Assembly (NCBI GenBank): GCA_963664665.2
Contig: CAXXMH010000008.1
Span: 772,150-836,149 of the forward strand
Length of the DNA: 64,000 bases
DNA from: Bin55 sp963664665
GTDB taxonomy: Bacteria > Pseudomonadota > Gammaproteobacteria > Pseudomonadales > Azotimanducaceae
Direction: 5' to 3'
The notes under the pieces are model-generated. The model was not told the origin of the DNA and did not search any database. It worked only from the letters and a program-made list of their open reading frames with translations. The translations under genes were made by a program, and so were the position numbers. Shown here one piece after another: positions 1 to 9,001 of this stretch (position 1 is its first letter; each line of letters begins with the position of its first letter).

Positions 1-530
1 GCGGCTTGCTTAATTGTGCTCAATGTTGAGAAGTTCTCTTCGATCGCTTGGTACTCGTCTGCAAATACTGTGATCGAGGATGCGACGTAGTCGCGGAGAT
101 AACGGAAAAATCCAGCCGGTAAATCTTGTCCTTCATCAACTATTACATGTAGATCGGAAGGTTTTACACCTTTGCTGTCGAGCTTCTCGAACATGGTGTC
201 CCATGCAAATGAGTATTGATCGCCTTTGACCTTTGGTGGTGTGCCACCCGCTTGTTTTCTGTAATGTTGAGTAACGAATTGATGCATCGTGCTTGTTTCG
301 ACGGGTTGATCGGTCGTCGAGGTGGTTACGAGGCGACGTAGCATTCGGCTAAACGTAACGATGACAACAGCTTGCCCTTGGTTAGCGGCTGTGCGTGCAC
401 GTGATATTGCGAGAACAGTTTTGCCGCTGCCAGGTGGGCCAGCAACAAACAGTGACTCGTTCGCAGGTGTCTCGTAGACGAAAAGTTGCTTTGGATCTCC
501 AGCAATTTCCGAATATGTGGGCAGCTGCAT
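1..530 (-). CDS. Superfamily-1 (UvrD/Rep-like) helicase domain protein, partial
   Basis: Translation from the ATG whose complement is at 528-530 gives a continuous frame to the window edge, so only the first ~176 residues are seen. Residues ~31-38 read GPPGSGKT (Walker A) and a later VIVDEGQDLP is the Walker B/motif II of UvrD-like helicases, which translocate along single-stranded nucleic acid using ATP. It starts 5 nt after the stop of the methyltransferase gene, so the two are almost certainly co-transcribed. The fold call is secure. Whether it repairs DNA or belongs to a defence pair cannot be told from the fragment. Confidence 0.85.
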   Translation of the reverse strand, partial: MQLPTYSEIAGDPKQLFVYETPANESLFVAGPPGSGKTVLAISRARTAANQGQAVVIVTFSRMLRRLVTTSTTDQPVETSTMHQFVTQHYRKQAGGTPPKVKGDQYSFAWDTMFEKLDSKGVKPSDLHVIVDEGQDLPAGFFRYLRDYVASSITVFADEYQAIEENFSTLSTIKQA

Positions 531-535
531 TGGGG

Positions 536-1360
536 TTATTGAACTTGCAGCGTGTAGCGTGGTGCGAGGCGGAGTAGGGAGTATTTGAGTGTATGTGGTC
601 CCGCAGCATTGAGTCGTTGAATCTTGCCAATTTGCTCCGAAACTCGCGTTTCGAAATCCGCATCCTCAAGTTTCTCTCGAAATAACTGAAATTTAGCGTT
701 CGCAGCGTCACTAATTGAGTTTATGTATAGCAGTGTTACTAGACCTTGACCGAGTTGTTTTATAAGTTGCACAAGATCAGTGTGTAGACGGTCCGCGTCC
801 AGTGTAGGGCTTGCAAATAAGTACGAGATCACGACGATTACATCGCGCCAACTTCGCGGCTGAGCCCACACTACTGTAGAAGTGTCTGAATACCAATGCC
901 GTTTGACGATACCTGGGTTTAAAGCTGATGCTGCGAGTCTCTCTCCGAGATTTCGCATGGACTTCGAACGGTCGATGCCGATGTAATCGAATCGAGGCAT
1001 ATCGCCTAAAGTTGCCAAGAGCGCCAGTCCGCCGCTAAATGGTCCACATCCGATATCGAGAACGATCGGATCGTCCGGCTTTTCCGAGCCAAAAATCTGG
1101 CTAAATGCCGCCACAAGCTCTTCGAGATGCAATTTTTGATTACAGTACGCGTAAAGCAAGGCTAAGTCATCTGACGAGTGGGCTCCTTGAGACGCATCGA
1201 AGTCAGCTTGTCCGTACCTGATGATCGCACGGGCGGCACCAATGCTGAGACCTAGGAGACTGCCGTCTCGTGAGCGCGTGTCTTCAAGAACTGGACGCAC
1301 TATTTCGGTTCTGCGGAGTTCTTGAAGCCACTCTGGCCAATGGACCGAAGCCGAACTCAA
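536..1360 (-). CDS. Class I SAM-dependent methyltransferase
   Basis: A 274-aa protein starting at TTG. The motif VLDIGCGPFSGG (around residue 99) is the glycine-rich SAM-binding loop of Rossmann-fold methyltransferases, followed by YIGIDRS, the acidic end of strand beta-2. The N-terminal ~90 residues are helical and unassigned, so the substrate (protein, RNA or small molecule) is unknown. The gene sits immediately upstream of the SF1 helicase gene with a 5-nt gap, implying a two-gene operon. Its promoter region lies beside a MITE and an IS1380-like insertion, so its expression may be altered by them (inference). Confidence 0.75.
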   Translation of the reverse strand: MSSASVHWPEWLQELRRTEIVRPVLEDTRSRDGSLLGLSIGAARAIIRYGQADFDASQGAHSSDDLALLYAYCNQKLHLEELVAAFSQIFGSEKPDDPIVLDIGCGPFSGGLALLATLGDMPRFDYIGIDRSKSMRNLGERLAASALNPGIVKRHWYSDTSTVVWAQPRSWRDVIVVISYLFASPTLDADRLHTDLVQLIKQLGQGLVTLLYINSISDAANAKFQLFREKLEDADFETRVSEQIGKIQRLNAAGPHTLKYSLLRLAPRYTLQVQ

Positions 1361-1543
1361 CTGAAATCTCTTATTTAACTGTAAAACAGTATAGTATTAT
1401 ATATTGATCGTTGAAATGCGTCTTCGTATTCGGAACCCGTTTTCAGTTCTTGGGTTGCGTCGATGACGGTAAACAAAGCGGTATTTGATAGAACGTTTGT
1501 CGGATAGCAGTGTACCCAAGTGGATGTCTTACTATACCCTAGT

Positions 1544-1663
1544 GAGGCTGTTGATATTCTCAATTTAGGCAATTGACCTGAATTCTATCTTATTGATATA
1601 TTTGCATTATTTTTAAGTATGTGTCGCATTTCAAGACAGTTTTAGGACTTTTTCAACAGCCTC
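1544..1663. repeat. 120-bp MITE, copy 1
   Basis: Ends in the imperfectly extended inverted repeat GAGGCTGTTGA (1544-1554) and TCAACAGCCTC (1653-1663). A clearly related copy of exactly the same length lies at 36917-37036. The interior is AT-rich and non-coding. Flanks TAGT and TAAT are a near match only, perhaps because an IS1380-like element starts at the right flank. Confidence 0.75.
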
Positions 1664-1664
1664 T

Positions 1665-3337
1665 AATCCCCGCTTAATTTGGTAGTGGCTGACGAGCGCG
1701 GGGAACGTACATCACGTTCGCTAAGAAAAACGCGCACTTTAGGCAGTTTACAGGTTTACTGCCTGCTTGTTAGAAAATCACCCGAGAGGCGCGCACATGA
1801 GAAGCATACAACGAGCCCATCGAAATTTGGCCTGGGACTTCACCGACGAGCAGTTGACGCCGGTGGCGGGTCTGGCCTTCGTCGCGCGAGCGGCCCATCG
1901 CTTGGGGTTGCTGAAGCTGCTGGATGGTTTTGATCCCTGCAAGCGGCGTGATCGTGGCGCGAGCGATCAGGAGAACCTGATGGCGCTGCTTGGCTGCCTG
2001 ACGTCGGGACGCGGCAAGTTATGCGATCTTGACGATTTGCGCGAGGACACCGTCGCGCGCCGGGCGTTGGGGTTGGATCGGGCGTCTGGCAGTCGGCGCA
2101 TGGGCGAATGGCTGGCGAGGATCAAGCCCCAGCATGTGGCATCGTTGCAGGCGATGAGTCGGATCGTTGCAACACGGATCGTGCCGACGGTGATCGACGC
2201 GGCGGTTGAGAAGCACGGATACGTGCCCTTGTTCTGGGACGGCACGGCCATTGAGGTGCATGGCAAGCACTTTAAGGAAGCGGCGCAGACTTACGGCGAA
2301 ACGGACCAGTATTGGGTACGTGGCGCATTTCTAGGTCCGTTGCAGATCGGCGGACACCTGGCGCCGGGTCACGAGGACGCGGTGGGCGACTGGCAGACGC
2401 AACTGACCGAAGACATCGATCCGGCAATCCCGGACGGGACGCCGGTCTGGGTGTTGATGGACAACGCCTATTACCGCGGCGAGTTGGTCAAGGCGTTGGA
2501 TGCGCGCAAGTGGGACTGGTCGATCTCGGTCACCCACAAGCAGAAGAAGCAGGCGGCCTTGCGCCACCTGTCGTCGACGGCGATCTGGACGGCGCTCAAC
2601 GACCACGAGGAAGTCGCCGACTTCTGGTATCGGCCGAGCGGCTGGCATCGTCCGATGCGCTATGTCGTCGTGCGCAAGTGGCAGGATGACGCTGGGCAAC
2701 GCGCGTTGTTTCCCGGTCGCACGGTGATCGTGACGTCGAACGATGCGTTGCCCGGCGCCGAGGTGGTGCGGCGGCATCGCTCGAAACAAGGGTGCGAGAA
2801 CGGCTTCAAGGGCCCGTTGATCGAGATGGACCTGCACCATCCGCCGACGTCGAGTTTCGAAGGCAATCAACTGTATTACCTGTGTGGTCTGCTGGCACAG
2901 CAACTGCTCACGTTCATGCAATATGAGATGTTGCCGGCCACGGCGCGAGAAGGGAGCTTGCGCCCGTTGATTCGTGACGTGGTGTGCACCGTCGGGTGGT
3001 TGACCCATTCGGGTCGCCGCTTCACCTTGCAATTCACCAAGCGTGTACGCCGCCGGCGCATGCACTGGCTGGTCCATGCCTGCCATGTTTACGATGCCTG
3101 GTGGGCGACTGCGCCCGGATGACACGATGCCATGCCCGGACGGGCGTGGCGGCGACCGTGCACGCACCGCAGGCGTGCAAAAAGCCCGTTTTCACGTCAA
3201 CTAGGCCGCATCAACGCGGTTTGAGTCGCCAACGCGGCGACCGCGCCTCAAAAATACACCAGATGCATGCACGATATCGTGGTCAGGTACAGTCGAGCGC
3301 TAGGATTAGCCTTCAAAATCAAGCCTAAGCGGGGATT
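1665..3337 (+). mobile_element. IS1380-like insertion sequence, complete
   Basis: Bounded by perfect 12-bp inverted repeats AATCCCCGCTTA (1665-1676) and TAAGCGGGGATT (3326-3337) around one transposase gene. The element abuts the MITE on the left and the promoter of the downstream operon on the right. I see no clear target duplication, so the outer boundaries may be off by a few bases. Confidence 0.8.
1797..3122 (+). CDS. IS1380-family transposase
   Basis: A 441-aa DDE transposase when started at the ATG at 1797; an upstream in-frame TTG at 1767 lacks support, while GAGAGG precedes the ATG. DGTAIEV (~residue 158) and LMDNAYY (~220) carry the two aspartates. RHRSKQGCENGFKG supplies the glutamate with the Y/R-R-E context typical of IS1380. 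The C-terminal part SGRRFTLQF also matches the family. Length fits the usual ~440 aa and no stop or frameshift is present, so it may still be active. It is richer in GC than its neighbours, as expected for a recent arrival. Confidence 0.85.
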   Translation: MRSIQRAHRNLAWDFTDEQLTPVAGLAFVARAAHRLGLLKLLDGFDPCKRRDRGASDQENLMALLGCLTSGRGKLCDLDDLREDTVARRALGLDRASGSRRMGEWLARIKPQHVASLQAMSRIVATRIVPTVIDAAVEKHGYVPLFWDGTAIEVHGKHFKEAAQTYGETDQYWVRGAFLGPLQIGGHLAPGHEDAVGDWQTQLTEDIDPAIPDGTPVWVLMDNAYYRGELVKALDARKWDWSISVTHKQKKQAALRHLSSTAIWTALNDHEEVADFWYRPSGWHRPMRYVVVRKWQDDAGQRALFPGRTVIVTSNDALPGAEVVRRHRSKQGCENGFKGPLIEMDLHHPPTSSFEGNQLYYLCGLLAQQLLTFMQYEMLPATAREGSLRPLIRDVVCTVGWLTHSGRRFTLQFTKRVRRRRMHWLVHACHVYDAWWATAPG

Positions 3338-3363
3338 TTGAATTGCCTTAAGCAACCTATAAT
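3336..3363 (+). promoter_or_regulatory. Candidate promoter at the IS1380 right end
   Basis: A perfect -10 box TATAAT (3358-3363) lies 16 nt from TTTTGA (3336-3341), and the -35 hexamer overlaps the last two bases of the IS terminus. The operon start (TTG at 3397) is 33 nt downstream. A hybrid IS-host promoter is inferred, not shown. Confidence 0.45.
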
Positions 3364-3396
3364 GCAGCGCGTTTTGGCAGGCCGGAATCGATAGTC

Positions 3397-4203
3397 TTGG
3401 ACAGATTAGAGCAAGCTTTCGTCGTCACAGAAAACGCGGCCGAAACAGCACGTAAATCCGCAGCGGCAGTCGTTTCGCAAAGTAGAGCATTGGTCAAGGC
3501 TGCGCAAACCGGTAATATCGCTGCCATTAGACGCATACAAGAAAGATTGCGGGATTCTGCGGATCTCCTAGTTCAGGACATCAATACGGCAATGTCGTCA
3601 TGGTCGTTGACTAGCGACGAAGAGAAACAGTTTTTCGAAGAGCAGTATCTCGAGAGGCTTAAAGTGGCCGCAACCGAGGTTGGACTGAAATTGTCGGAAC
3701 GTGATGGACTCCTAGTCTCATATCCCTCGATAGTTCGGATCCTCGCAGGCGATCGCGCAGTGCGCGTCGACCGCAAAAAAGTATCGACGGTCAGACCATC
3801 TTACCTCGTTAAGCTACTTCAAAAGAACCAACAGAAAGCCAGCGGGTTTTCGTCGCAGCGTTTCCTTGAAGCCGTTTATAACGTATACACCGATATCGCT
3901 GAGCTACACCGAACAAAGGCTGAATTCGAAGTGCATGTTAGTCCAGTCGTGCCGTTAGCGAGGATCTATAAATTGATGACATCGTTGCCTGGCGCTTCGC
4001 GTGAATATGACCGTAGCGATTTCGCGCGGGACTTGTATATCCTAGATTCGGATGGACCACAAACGACGCGTAATGGCGCAAGGGTCTCGTTCCCCGCTTC
4101 CACAGGCACAAGGATGCGGAAAAGCGATCTCTTTTCGTTTGTCGGTCCAGACGGTGACAGTGTTGATTTCTATGGCGTTCGTTTTCGCGAGCAAAGCGTA
4201 TGA
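3397..4203 (+). CDS. Unknown protein, first gene of an ATPase-helicase defence-like operon
   Basis: A 268-aa soluble protein started at TTG 3397. The first ~60 residues are alanine-rich and helical (repeated A-A-x-x-A pattern), suggesting a coiled coil. The rest is mixed alpha/beta with no motif I can name. No membrane segment or signal peptide is visible. Its stop overlaps the next start (ATGA), so it is translationally coupled to the following P-loop-like protein. Position in front of a BrxD-type ATPase and a SNF2 helicase suggests a structural or sensor component of the same complex, which is inference only. Confidence 0.7.
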   Translation: MDRLEQAFVVTENAAETARKSAAAVVSQSRALVKAAQTGNIAAIRRIQERLRDSADLLVQDINTAMSSWSLTSDEEKQFFEEQYLERLKVAATEVGLKLSERDGLLVSYPSIVRILAGDRAVRVDRKKVSTVRPSYLVKLLQKNQQKASGFSSQRFLEAVYNVYTDIAELHRTKAEFEVHVSPVVPLARIYKLMTSLPGASREYDRSDFARDLYILDSDGPQTTRNGARVSFPASTGTRMRKSDLFSFVGPDGDSVDFYGVRFREQSV

Positions 4204-5159
4204 ATGATGGGCTGTCCGTGTTCGATTGGTTGGAACATCTCGATCGAGAATACCTCACGACATTCATCAAGGAAGGTGGTGCGGCCGTCAAGTTTGCGGT
4301 TACGGCTACACAGAACAGCCAGACACTTTGTAGTTCGTTAGAAACCAGAGCAGCCGAATTAGACTACCAGTTCATTCATTTGGACGCGGCGACGTGTCGT
4401 GTTCATCTACCACAACAGATCTTCTTCGGTCTCGCGAAACAGATCGATTGGCGATTGCTCGCACGTCGTCGCTTCCTGCGTCTATTTGAAGAAAACGAGT
4501 TTGACGTCGTCGGCATTGACCCAACGAAGGAGAAGGACGTGCTCGGAGCGGTCGCACGCGTGAACGAGTTGGACCGGGCATATGTCCGCAATCAATCGCG
4601 CCGGTTCCTGCAAGAAGGTGTGTTCAAAGATCCGTACATGATGCACGCGTTCAGGATTGCGATGACGTGGCTTTGTCAGTTCGAGGAACAGGTCAAAGAC
4701 TCGATTGAGTACAGTGGGCAGCCACTGATTGACTGGTTGTCCGGTGAGAACACCCGCATCAGTAGCGTGCGTTCTTTTGAGGTCTATAGCCCGATCAATC
4801 GTACTACCGCTCGATACTTTCTTGAGTCCACGCTCTATTGGATTCGAGAAGCCGGTCGCAGTGGCACAATCATCTACCTCGACGATGCGCGAATCGCATT
4901 ATCCAAGAATCCCCGCGATGGCTTGTCGTACTACACCAAAGCCATGACTGTGGATCACTACGAAGTGTTGCGGGAGTGTATCGACGATATTGATCATTTA
5001 TCCGGTGCATTGCTGGTTGTAGCACCCGACGAGTCGTTCATTGATGAGCACTCGAACCGCGGTTGGGGACTCTATGCCGCACTGCGGACACGCGTCATGA
5101 ACGACGTTTACGACAAGGATGTGGTAAATCCTGTCGCCGCACTCGTTCGCCTTACTTAA
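4200..5159 (+). CDS. P-loop-fold protein without Walker A, partner of the BrxD-like ATPase
   Basis: A 319-aa protein. The N-terminal GGAAVKFAVTA (~residues 26-36) sits where a Walker A loop would be expected but lacks the GKS/T core. Around residue 225, IIYLDDARI looks like a Walker B strand. The C-terminal LLVVAPDESFIDE, RGWGLYAALRTRV and NPVAALVRL resemble sensor and arginine-rich parts of the BREX-type ATPases. I read it as a catalytically dead ATPase paralogue that pairs with the active ATPase downstream. It overlaps the upstream gene by 4 nt and is 13 nt from the next. Confidence 0.65.
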   Translation: MNDGLSVFDWLEHLDREYLTTFIKEGGAAVKFAVTATQNSQTLCSSLETRAAELDYQFIHLDAATCRVHLPQQIFFGLAKQIDWRLLARRRFLRLFEENEFDVVGIDPTKEKDVLGAVARVNELDRAYVRNQSRRFLQEGVFKDPYMMHAFRIAMTWLCQFEEQVKDSIEYSGQPLIDWLSGENTRISSVRSFEVYSPINRTTARYFLESTLYWIREAGRSGTIIYLDDARIALSKNPRDGLSYYTKAMTVDHYEVLRECIDDIDHLSGALLVVAPDESFIDEHSNRGWGLYAALRTRVMNDVYDKDVVNPVAALVRLT

Positions 5160-5172
5160 TAGCTCGAATCAT

Positions 5173-6441
5173 GTGGCTGTGAAGATGGTTGACAAGTTGA
5201 CCGCTCGCCAGGCTATTGAAGCACTGCGGAATGGCGTCCCTAATCGCGCTGCCGTGAAGACGCTCGGCTGCGAGCAACCTGCCGTTGAGGAACGCTTTGA
5301 CGCCATGCTGTCAGAAGTGGAAAACGGTGGTGGCAACACCCGTAATAAAGGCATGCTCGTGTCGGGCGATTTTGGTACGGGCAAATCGCACCTTTTGGCG
5401 TACTTGGAGCAAATTGCGCTTTCTCGTGGCTTCGTGTGCAGTCGGATCGCTGTGAGCAAAGAGACTCCTCTGTACGATCTTGGCAAAGTGTTCTCATCCG
5501 CGATGGAAAATGGTCAAATTCCTAACAGGAAGGGACGATTCATCGAGGAGCTCGCGTTGCGTGTTTCGAGCGATGCTGGCGTTTTGCAGGATTTTTCAAG
5601 TTGGTCTGAACGGCATGCCGCACAAGGTCTTTCGAACCTCATTTTTCCGGCAACATTAAGAATCTATCAGGAAGCGTTGGATTTCGCGCTAAGCGCGGAC
5701 ATTACATCATTTTGGGCAGGCGAGAAGATCCATGTCGCCAAGGTACGAAAAGGTCTGCGCCAGATGGGAGAAACACAAACCTATCGATTTCGTGCACCAA
5801 GGGTCTCAGAACTTCCGCCGCAGCGTCTTAGATTCGCGGTAGAACTCATCAAAGCGGCAGGTTTCCGAGGTTGGGTGGTGCTGCTCGACGAGATCGAGTT
5901 GATCGGGTCGTACTCCGTTCTGCAGCGAGGCCGTTCGTACGCGGAGATAACTCGGTGGATGGGCGGGATTCCGCATGAAAACTATCCTGGCATCATCACC
6001 GTAGGGGCTGTCACGGAAGACTTTGCGACCGCGATCATCAGTCCAGACGGCCCAAAGAAGGATCGGGACTATGCGCGTCCTCGCCTCGAGCAATCCCCAC
6101 GACATGCCCATCTCGCAGAACATGCAGAGGAAGGGATGCAATTGCTCGAACGCCAATGCTTGCCGCTTGCGCGACCGGATGACGCTGACGTGAACGCGAC
6201 GATTGAAATTCTGCGCACTGTATACAGCAGGGCATACGACTGGGAAGCGCCACGCATCGAGTCTACCGGCGGAGCGGGGTTCCGAAATCGAATGCGGTAC
6301 AAGGTCCGCTCAGCCATCAATGAGTGGGATTTACGGCGGCTTAATCCCTCCTACAAGCCTAACATCGCCGTAGAACGATATGATCCGAGCTACGATGAAG
6401 ACACTTATTTTGAGAAGCCTTCGTCAGACGATACCGAGTAG
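5173..6441 (+). CDS. BREX-type ATP-binding protein (BrxD/DUF2791-like)
   Basis: A 422-aa ATPase. The opening ARQAIEALRNGVPNRAAV is characteristic of the DUF2791/BrxD family. Walker A is GDFGTGKSH (~residue 65) and Walker B is WVVLLDEIELIG (~237); RMRYKVRSAINEWD near the end matches the conserved tail. The family drives ATP-dependent steps in BREX and related antiphage systems, and members often sit beside a large helicase, as here. The start is GTG 5173; an ATG at 5185 is an alternative. It is the third gene of four, 49 nt before the helicase. Family assignment is from memory of conserved motifs. Confidence 0.75.
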   Translation: MAVKMVDKLTARQAIEALRNGVPNRAAVKTLGCEQPAVEERFDAMLSEVENGGGNTRNKGMLVSGDFGTGKSHLLAYLEQIALSRGFVCSRIAVSKETPLYDLGKVFSSAMENGQIPNRKGRFIEELALRVSSDAGVLQDFSSWSERHAAQGLSNLIFPATLRIYQEALDFALSADITSFWAGEKIHVAKVRKGLRQMGETQTYRFRAPRVSELPPQRLRFAVELIKAAGFRGWVVLLDEIELIGSYSVLQRGRSYAEITRWMGGIPHENYPGIITVGAVTEDFATAIISPDGPKKDRDYARPRLEQSPRHAHLAEHAEEGMQLLERQCLPLARPDDADVNATIEILRTVYSRAYDWEAPRIESTGGAGFRNRMRYKVRSAINEWDLRRLNPSYKPNIAVERYDPSYDEDTYFEKPSSDDTE

Positions 6442-6490
6442 CGCAAACCAGAGATCCATTTAGTTCGAATGTTGGATTTGGTCCCACCGC

Positions 6491-8554
6491 ATGGATAACC
6501 AAGCTCCGATCCAAACCATTGGTTGGTTACGCGTCGTGCGTGAACTGAACGATGCAGGCGCACGGGTTGGTGTGTTTGTCACCACAGAGCGGTGTGAACC
6601 GGTTGGATTCGGGTTTGGTCACACATCGTTGCGAAATGGTGACGATGAAAGGGAGATAGCGTCGCTGGTCTGTGCGCTCATTGAGTCCACCGTATCCGAG
6701 GAAGCCACGCTCATCGGCCTGCTGGAAGAAACGCCGTCCGTTTTAAACCGCGCTATTCGGGTATCTCATTCACTCATTCGCATGCCAGCAGCCGCAATGG
6801 AAGTGGTGCGTCTGCCGTCACAGGATGACGCGTTTGACGACCTGAATTTGACCCCATTCCTAAACGAACTGGCGGAAGGGGACGGCCTGCCAACCGCGAT
6901 AGCGTCTTCACTCGCCCAGCAAGATCGCCCTTTCGAGCCACTGATTCGCGTATCGAAAGCGCTTGCCGTCGCTTTCGAAGACCTGCATATACAGAGCCTC
7001 GTCGAACACTCAGGCTTGTGGATGATTTTGAATCTACCGGATCCGGAGACGCCTGAGAAAACCTCATCTACGAACGACAAACGAGGCTCACACTTAGGCT
7101 CAGAATTCGATCCACAGGAGCGCGAAGGCAGCTTGACCGAACGACTCTGGTCCATCCTGGCAACCCGCGTGGCGCTCGGCACGCGAGGTCGGCGTGAACC
7201 GGTGGTGGATTGGTGGCGCGACCTTATGCCTTTTCAACGGGATGGTGTTCGAGCGCTCATCGAGCTGGATCGATTGCTACTGGCCGATGATATGGGTCTC
7301 GGCAAGACCGTTCAAGCAATCGTCGCGTTGCGGATTCTGGTCGCACGCAGAGCGATCCACGCAGCACTTGTCGTTGCCCCGGCTGGATTGTTAGACCAGT
7401 GGCGGAGTGAATTGACGCGGTGGGCTCCTGAACTCACGGCCATCGTGATCCGCGGCTCCGCGCATGATCGAGCGTGGCAATGGCGTGCGACCAGCGATAT
7501 CACGTTCGTCAGCTACGATTCCTTACGTTCTGACGCGGCCCAGTTAGAACGCCTGCGGAGCGAAAAACGAGTCTGGGACGTGGTTGTGCTTGACGAAGCA
7601 CAACGCATCAAGAATCGCAATCGCACAAGCGATGCCGCAAAGCGCCTTGCTCGGAAGCGATCATGGGCGTTAACGGGTACGCCGATCGAAAACGATGAGG
7701 AAGACCTTGCGTCGATCATGGAGTTTGTCGATTACGATCCCGCCGAGCCTGATCGCCGATTTAAGCCTGGACTCGAACTGGCTGAACGCCATCGTGAATT
7801 GCAGCTGCGCCGCAAGAAGACTGACGTGCTAAGCGATCTCCCGCCCAAGTTAGAGACTAAATTGGCTGTTGGGCTGACTCCTAGTCAACGGATTAGCTAC
7901 GACAAAGCCGAGCTCGAAGGGATTGTTTATCTGAAATCTCTCGGGTCTGAAGTCGCCGTCACGCATGTGTTGGAATTAATCACACGCTTAAAGCAAATCT
8001 GCAATGTAGATCCGCGAACTAGGGCATCAAGCAAACTCGAAGATATCGATGAACGGCTCGACGAGTTGACTGCTCGCGGATATAAAGCGCTCGTGTTCTC
8101 CCAATACACGAGCGAGAGCTCAGGTGTACGAGCAGCGGCAACTTATCTAAATCGGTTTAAGCCACTTCTACTTACAGGCGACATGGCGATGGATCGTCGC
8201 AGGGAGATCATCAGTCAGTTTCAGACTGACTCGTCGAGCAAGGTATTGATACTCTCGCTACGAGCGGGTGGATTAGGACTCAATTTACAGGTTGCGTCCT
8301 ACGTTTTCCACTTGGACAGATGGTGGAACCCGGCTATAGAACGCCAAGCCGAAGATCGAACCCATCGCATGGGACAAACCGGCAAAGTTAATGTGTTCAA
8401 GTACTGTTGCGAGAACACCATCGAGCAGCGCATTGATCAGATCCTTGAGCGTAAACGAGCGTTATTTGACGAGCTCGTGGACGACATATCGATTGATCTT
8501 TCAACAAGGTTAACTCGTCAGGAGCTGCTAAATCTCTTCGATCTGAATGATTAG
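6491..8554 (+). CDS. SNF2-family DEAD/DEAH helicase
   Basis: A 687-aa protein with an N-terminal ~230-residue extension of unknown function and a complete SNF2 motor. Motif I is DDMGLGKT (~residue 266), motif II DEAQ (~367), motif III ALTGTPIEN. The C-terminal lobe shows GGLGLNLQ and QAEDRTHRMGQ (motifs V and VI). Such motors translocate on double-stranded DNA and occur in DISARM-type and other defence loci. The ATG at 6491 is the last gene of the plus-strand operon. The N-terminal extension probably recognises the partner proteins (inference). Confidence 0.85.
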   Translation: MDNQAPIQTIGWLRVVRELNDAGARVGVFVTTERCEPVGFGFGHTSLRNGDDEREIASLVCALIESTVSEEATLIGLLEETPSVLNRAIRVSHSLIRMPAAAMEVVRLPSQDDAFDDLNLTPFLNELAEGDGLPTAIASSLAQQDRPFEPLIRVSKALAVAFEDLHIQSLVEHSGLWMILNLPDPETPEKTSSTNDKRGSHLGSEFDPQEREGSLTERLWSILATRVALGTRGRREPVVDWWRDLMPFQRDGVRALIELDRLLLADDMGLGKTVQAIVALRILVARRAIHAALVVAPAGLLDQWRSELTRWAPELTAIVIRGSAHDRAWQWRATSDITFVSYDSLRSDAAQLERLRSEKRVWDVVVLDEAQRIKNRNRTSDAAKRLARKRSWALTGTPIENDEEDLASIMEFVDYDPAEPDRRFKPGLELAERHRELQLRRKKTDVLSDLPPKLETKLAVGLTPSQRISYDKAELEGIVYLKSLGSEVAVTHVLELITRLKQICNVDPRTRASSKLEDIDERLDELTARGYKALVFSQYTSESSGVRAAATYLNRFKPLLLTGDMAMDRRREIISQFQTDSSSKVLILSLRAGGLGLNLQVASYVFHLDRWWNPAIERQAEDRTHRMGQTGKVNVFKYCCENTIEQRIDQILERKRALFDELVDDISIDLSTRLTRQELLNLFDLND

Positions 8555-9001
8555 ACATACGAACGTCATCTCTGGGAATAGACATGGCCACGTCATGTTT
8601 CTCCTAAATTCTCCTAGGTTTTATGCAACACCCAAACCTCCGGGTCAGATAGGACATGGCACCGAGATACTTCGCAGGTCTGGTCTCACTCCTGAACAGG
8701 AGTCATGAAGTCGCCACTGCAAAATTTGGTTGTGGGCCTGCTTAGCCAATCATCCGATCGCCACTATCACCGGCATCCAAACGCGCACAGTCGCCGGTTG
8801 AGCTAACCCTAATCTCATGCGTCCAACTCCACCTCTTTCCGGGTTGATAGTCCCTTCGCTTCGATCTGAAGATCAATCTAGAGATGAACTTGAGGAGTCA
8901 TTGGGACTTCATTAAGCGAAGCTCAGATGAGGAATTGCGAAATTTAGGTTTAAATGGAAAAATTCACGTACTCCCAAACACCACCTATTTATTTCCATGG
9001 T
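8555..9001. other. Intergenic stretch, no gene seen
   Basis: About 450 bases between the helicase stop and a convergent gene. All frames are short and interrupted. I see no strong hairpin with a T-tract and no recognisable transposon end. Confidence 0.5.

Noticed and set aside
1375..1572. Minus-strand 65-aa frame upstream of the methyltransferase
   Set aside because: Its TTG start and first residues come from the MITE and no ribosome site or relative is apparent. It might be a 3' remnant of an older gene, but I cannot support it.
2331..3167. 278-aa minus-strand frame inside the IS1380 transposase
   Set aside because: Antisense shadow in a GC-rich gene. The plus-strand frame carries the complete DDE transposase motifs.
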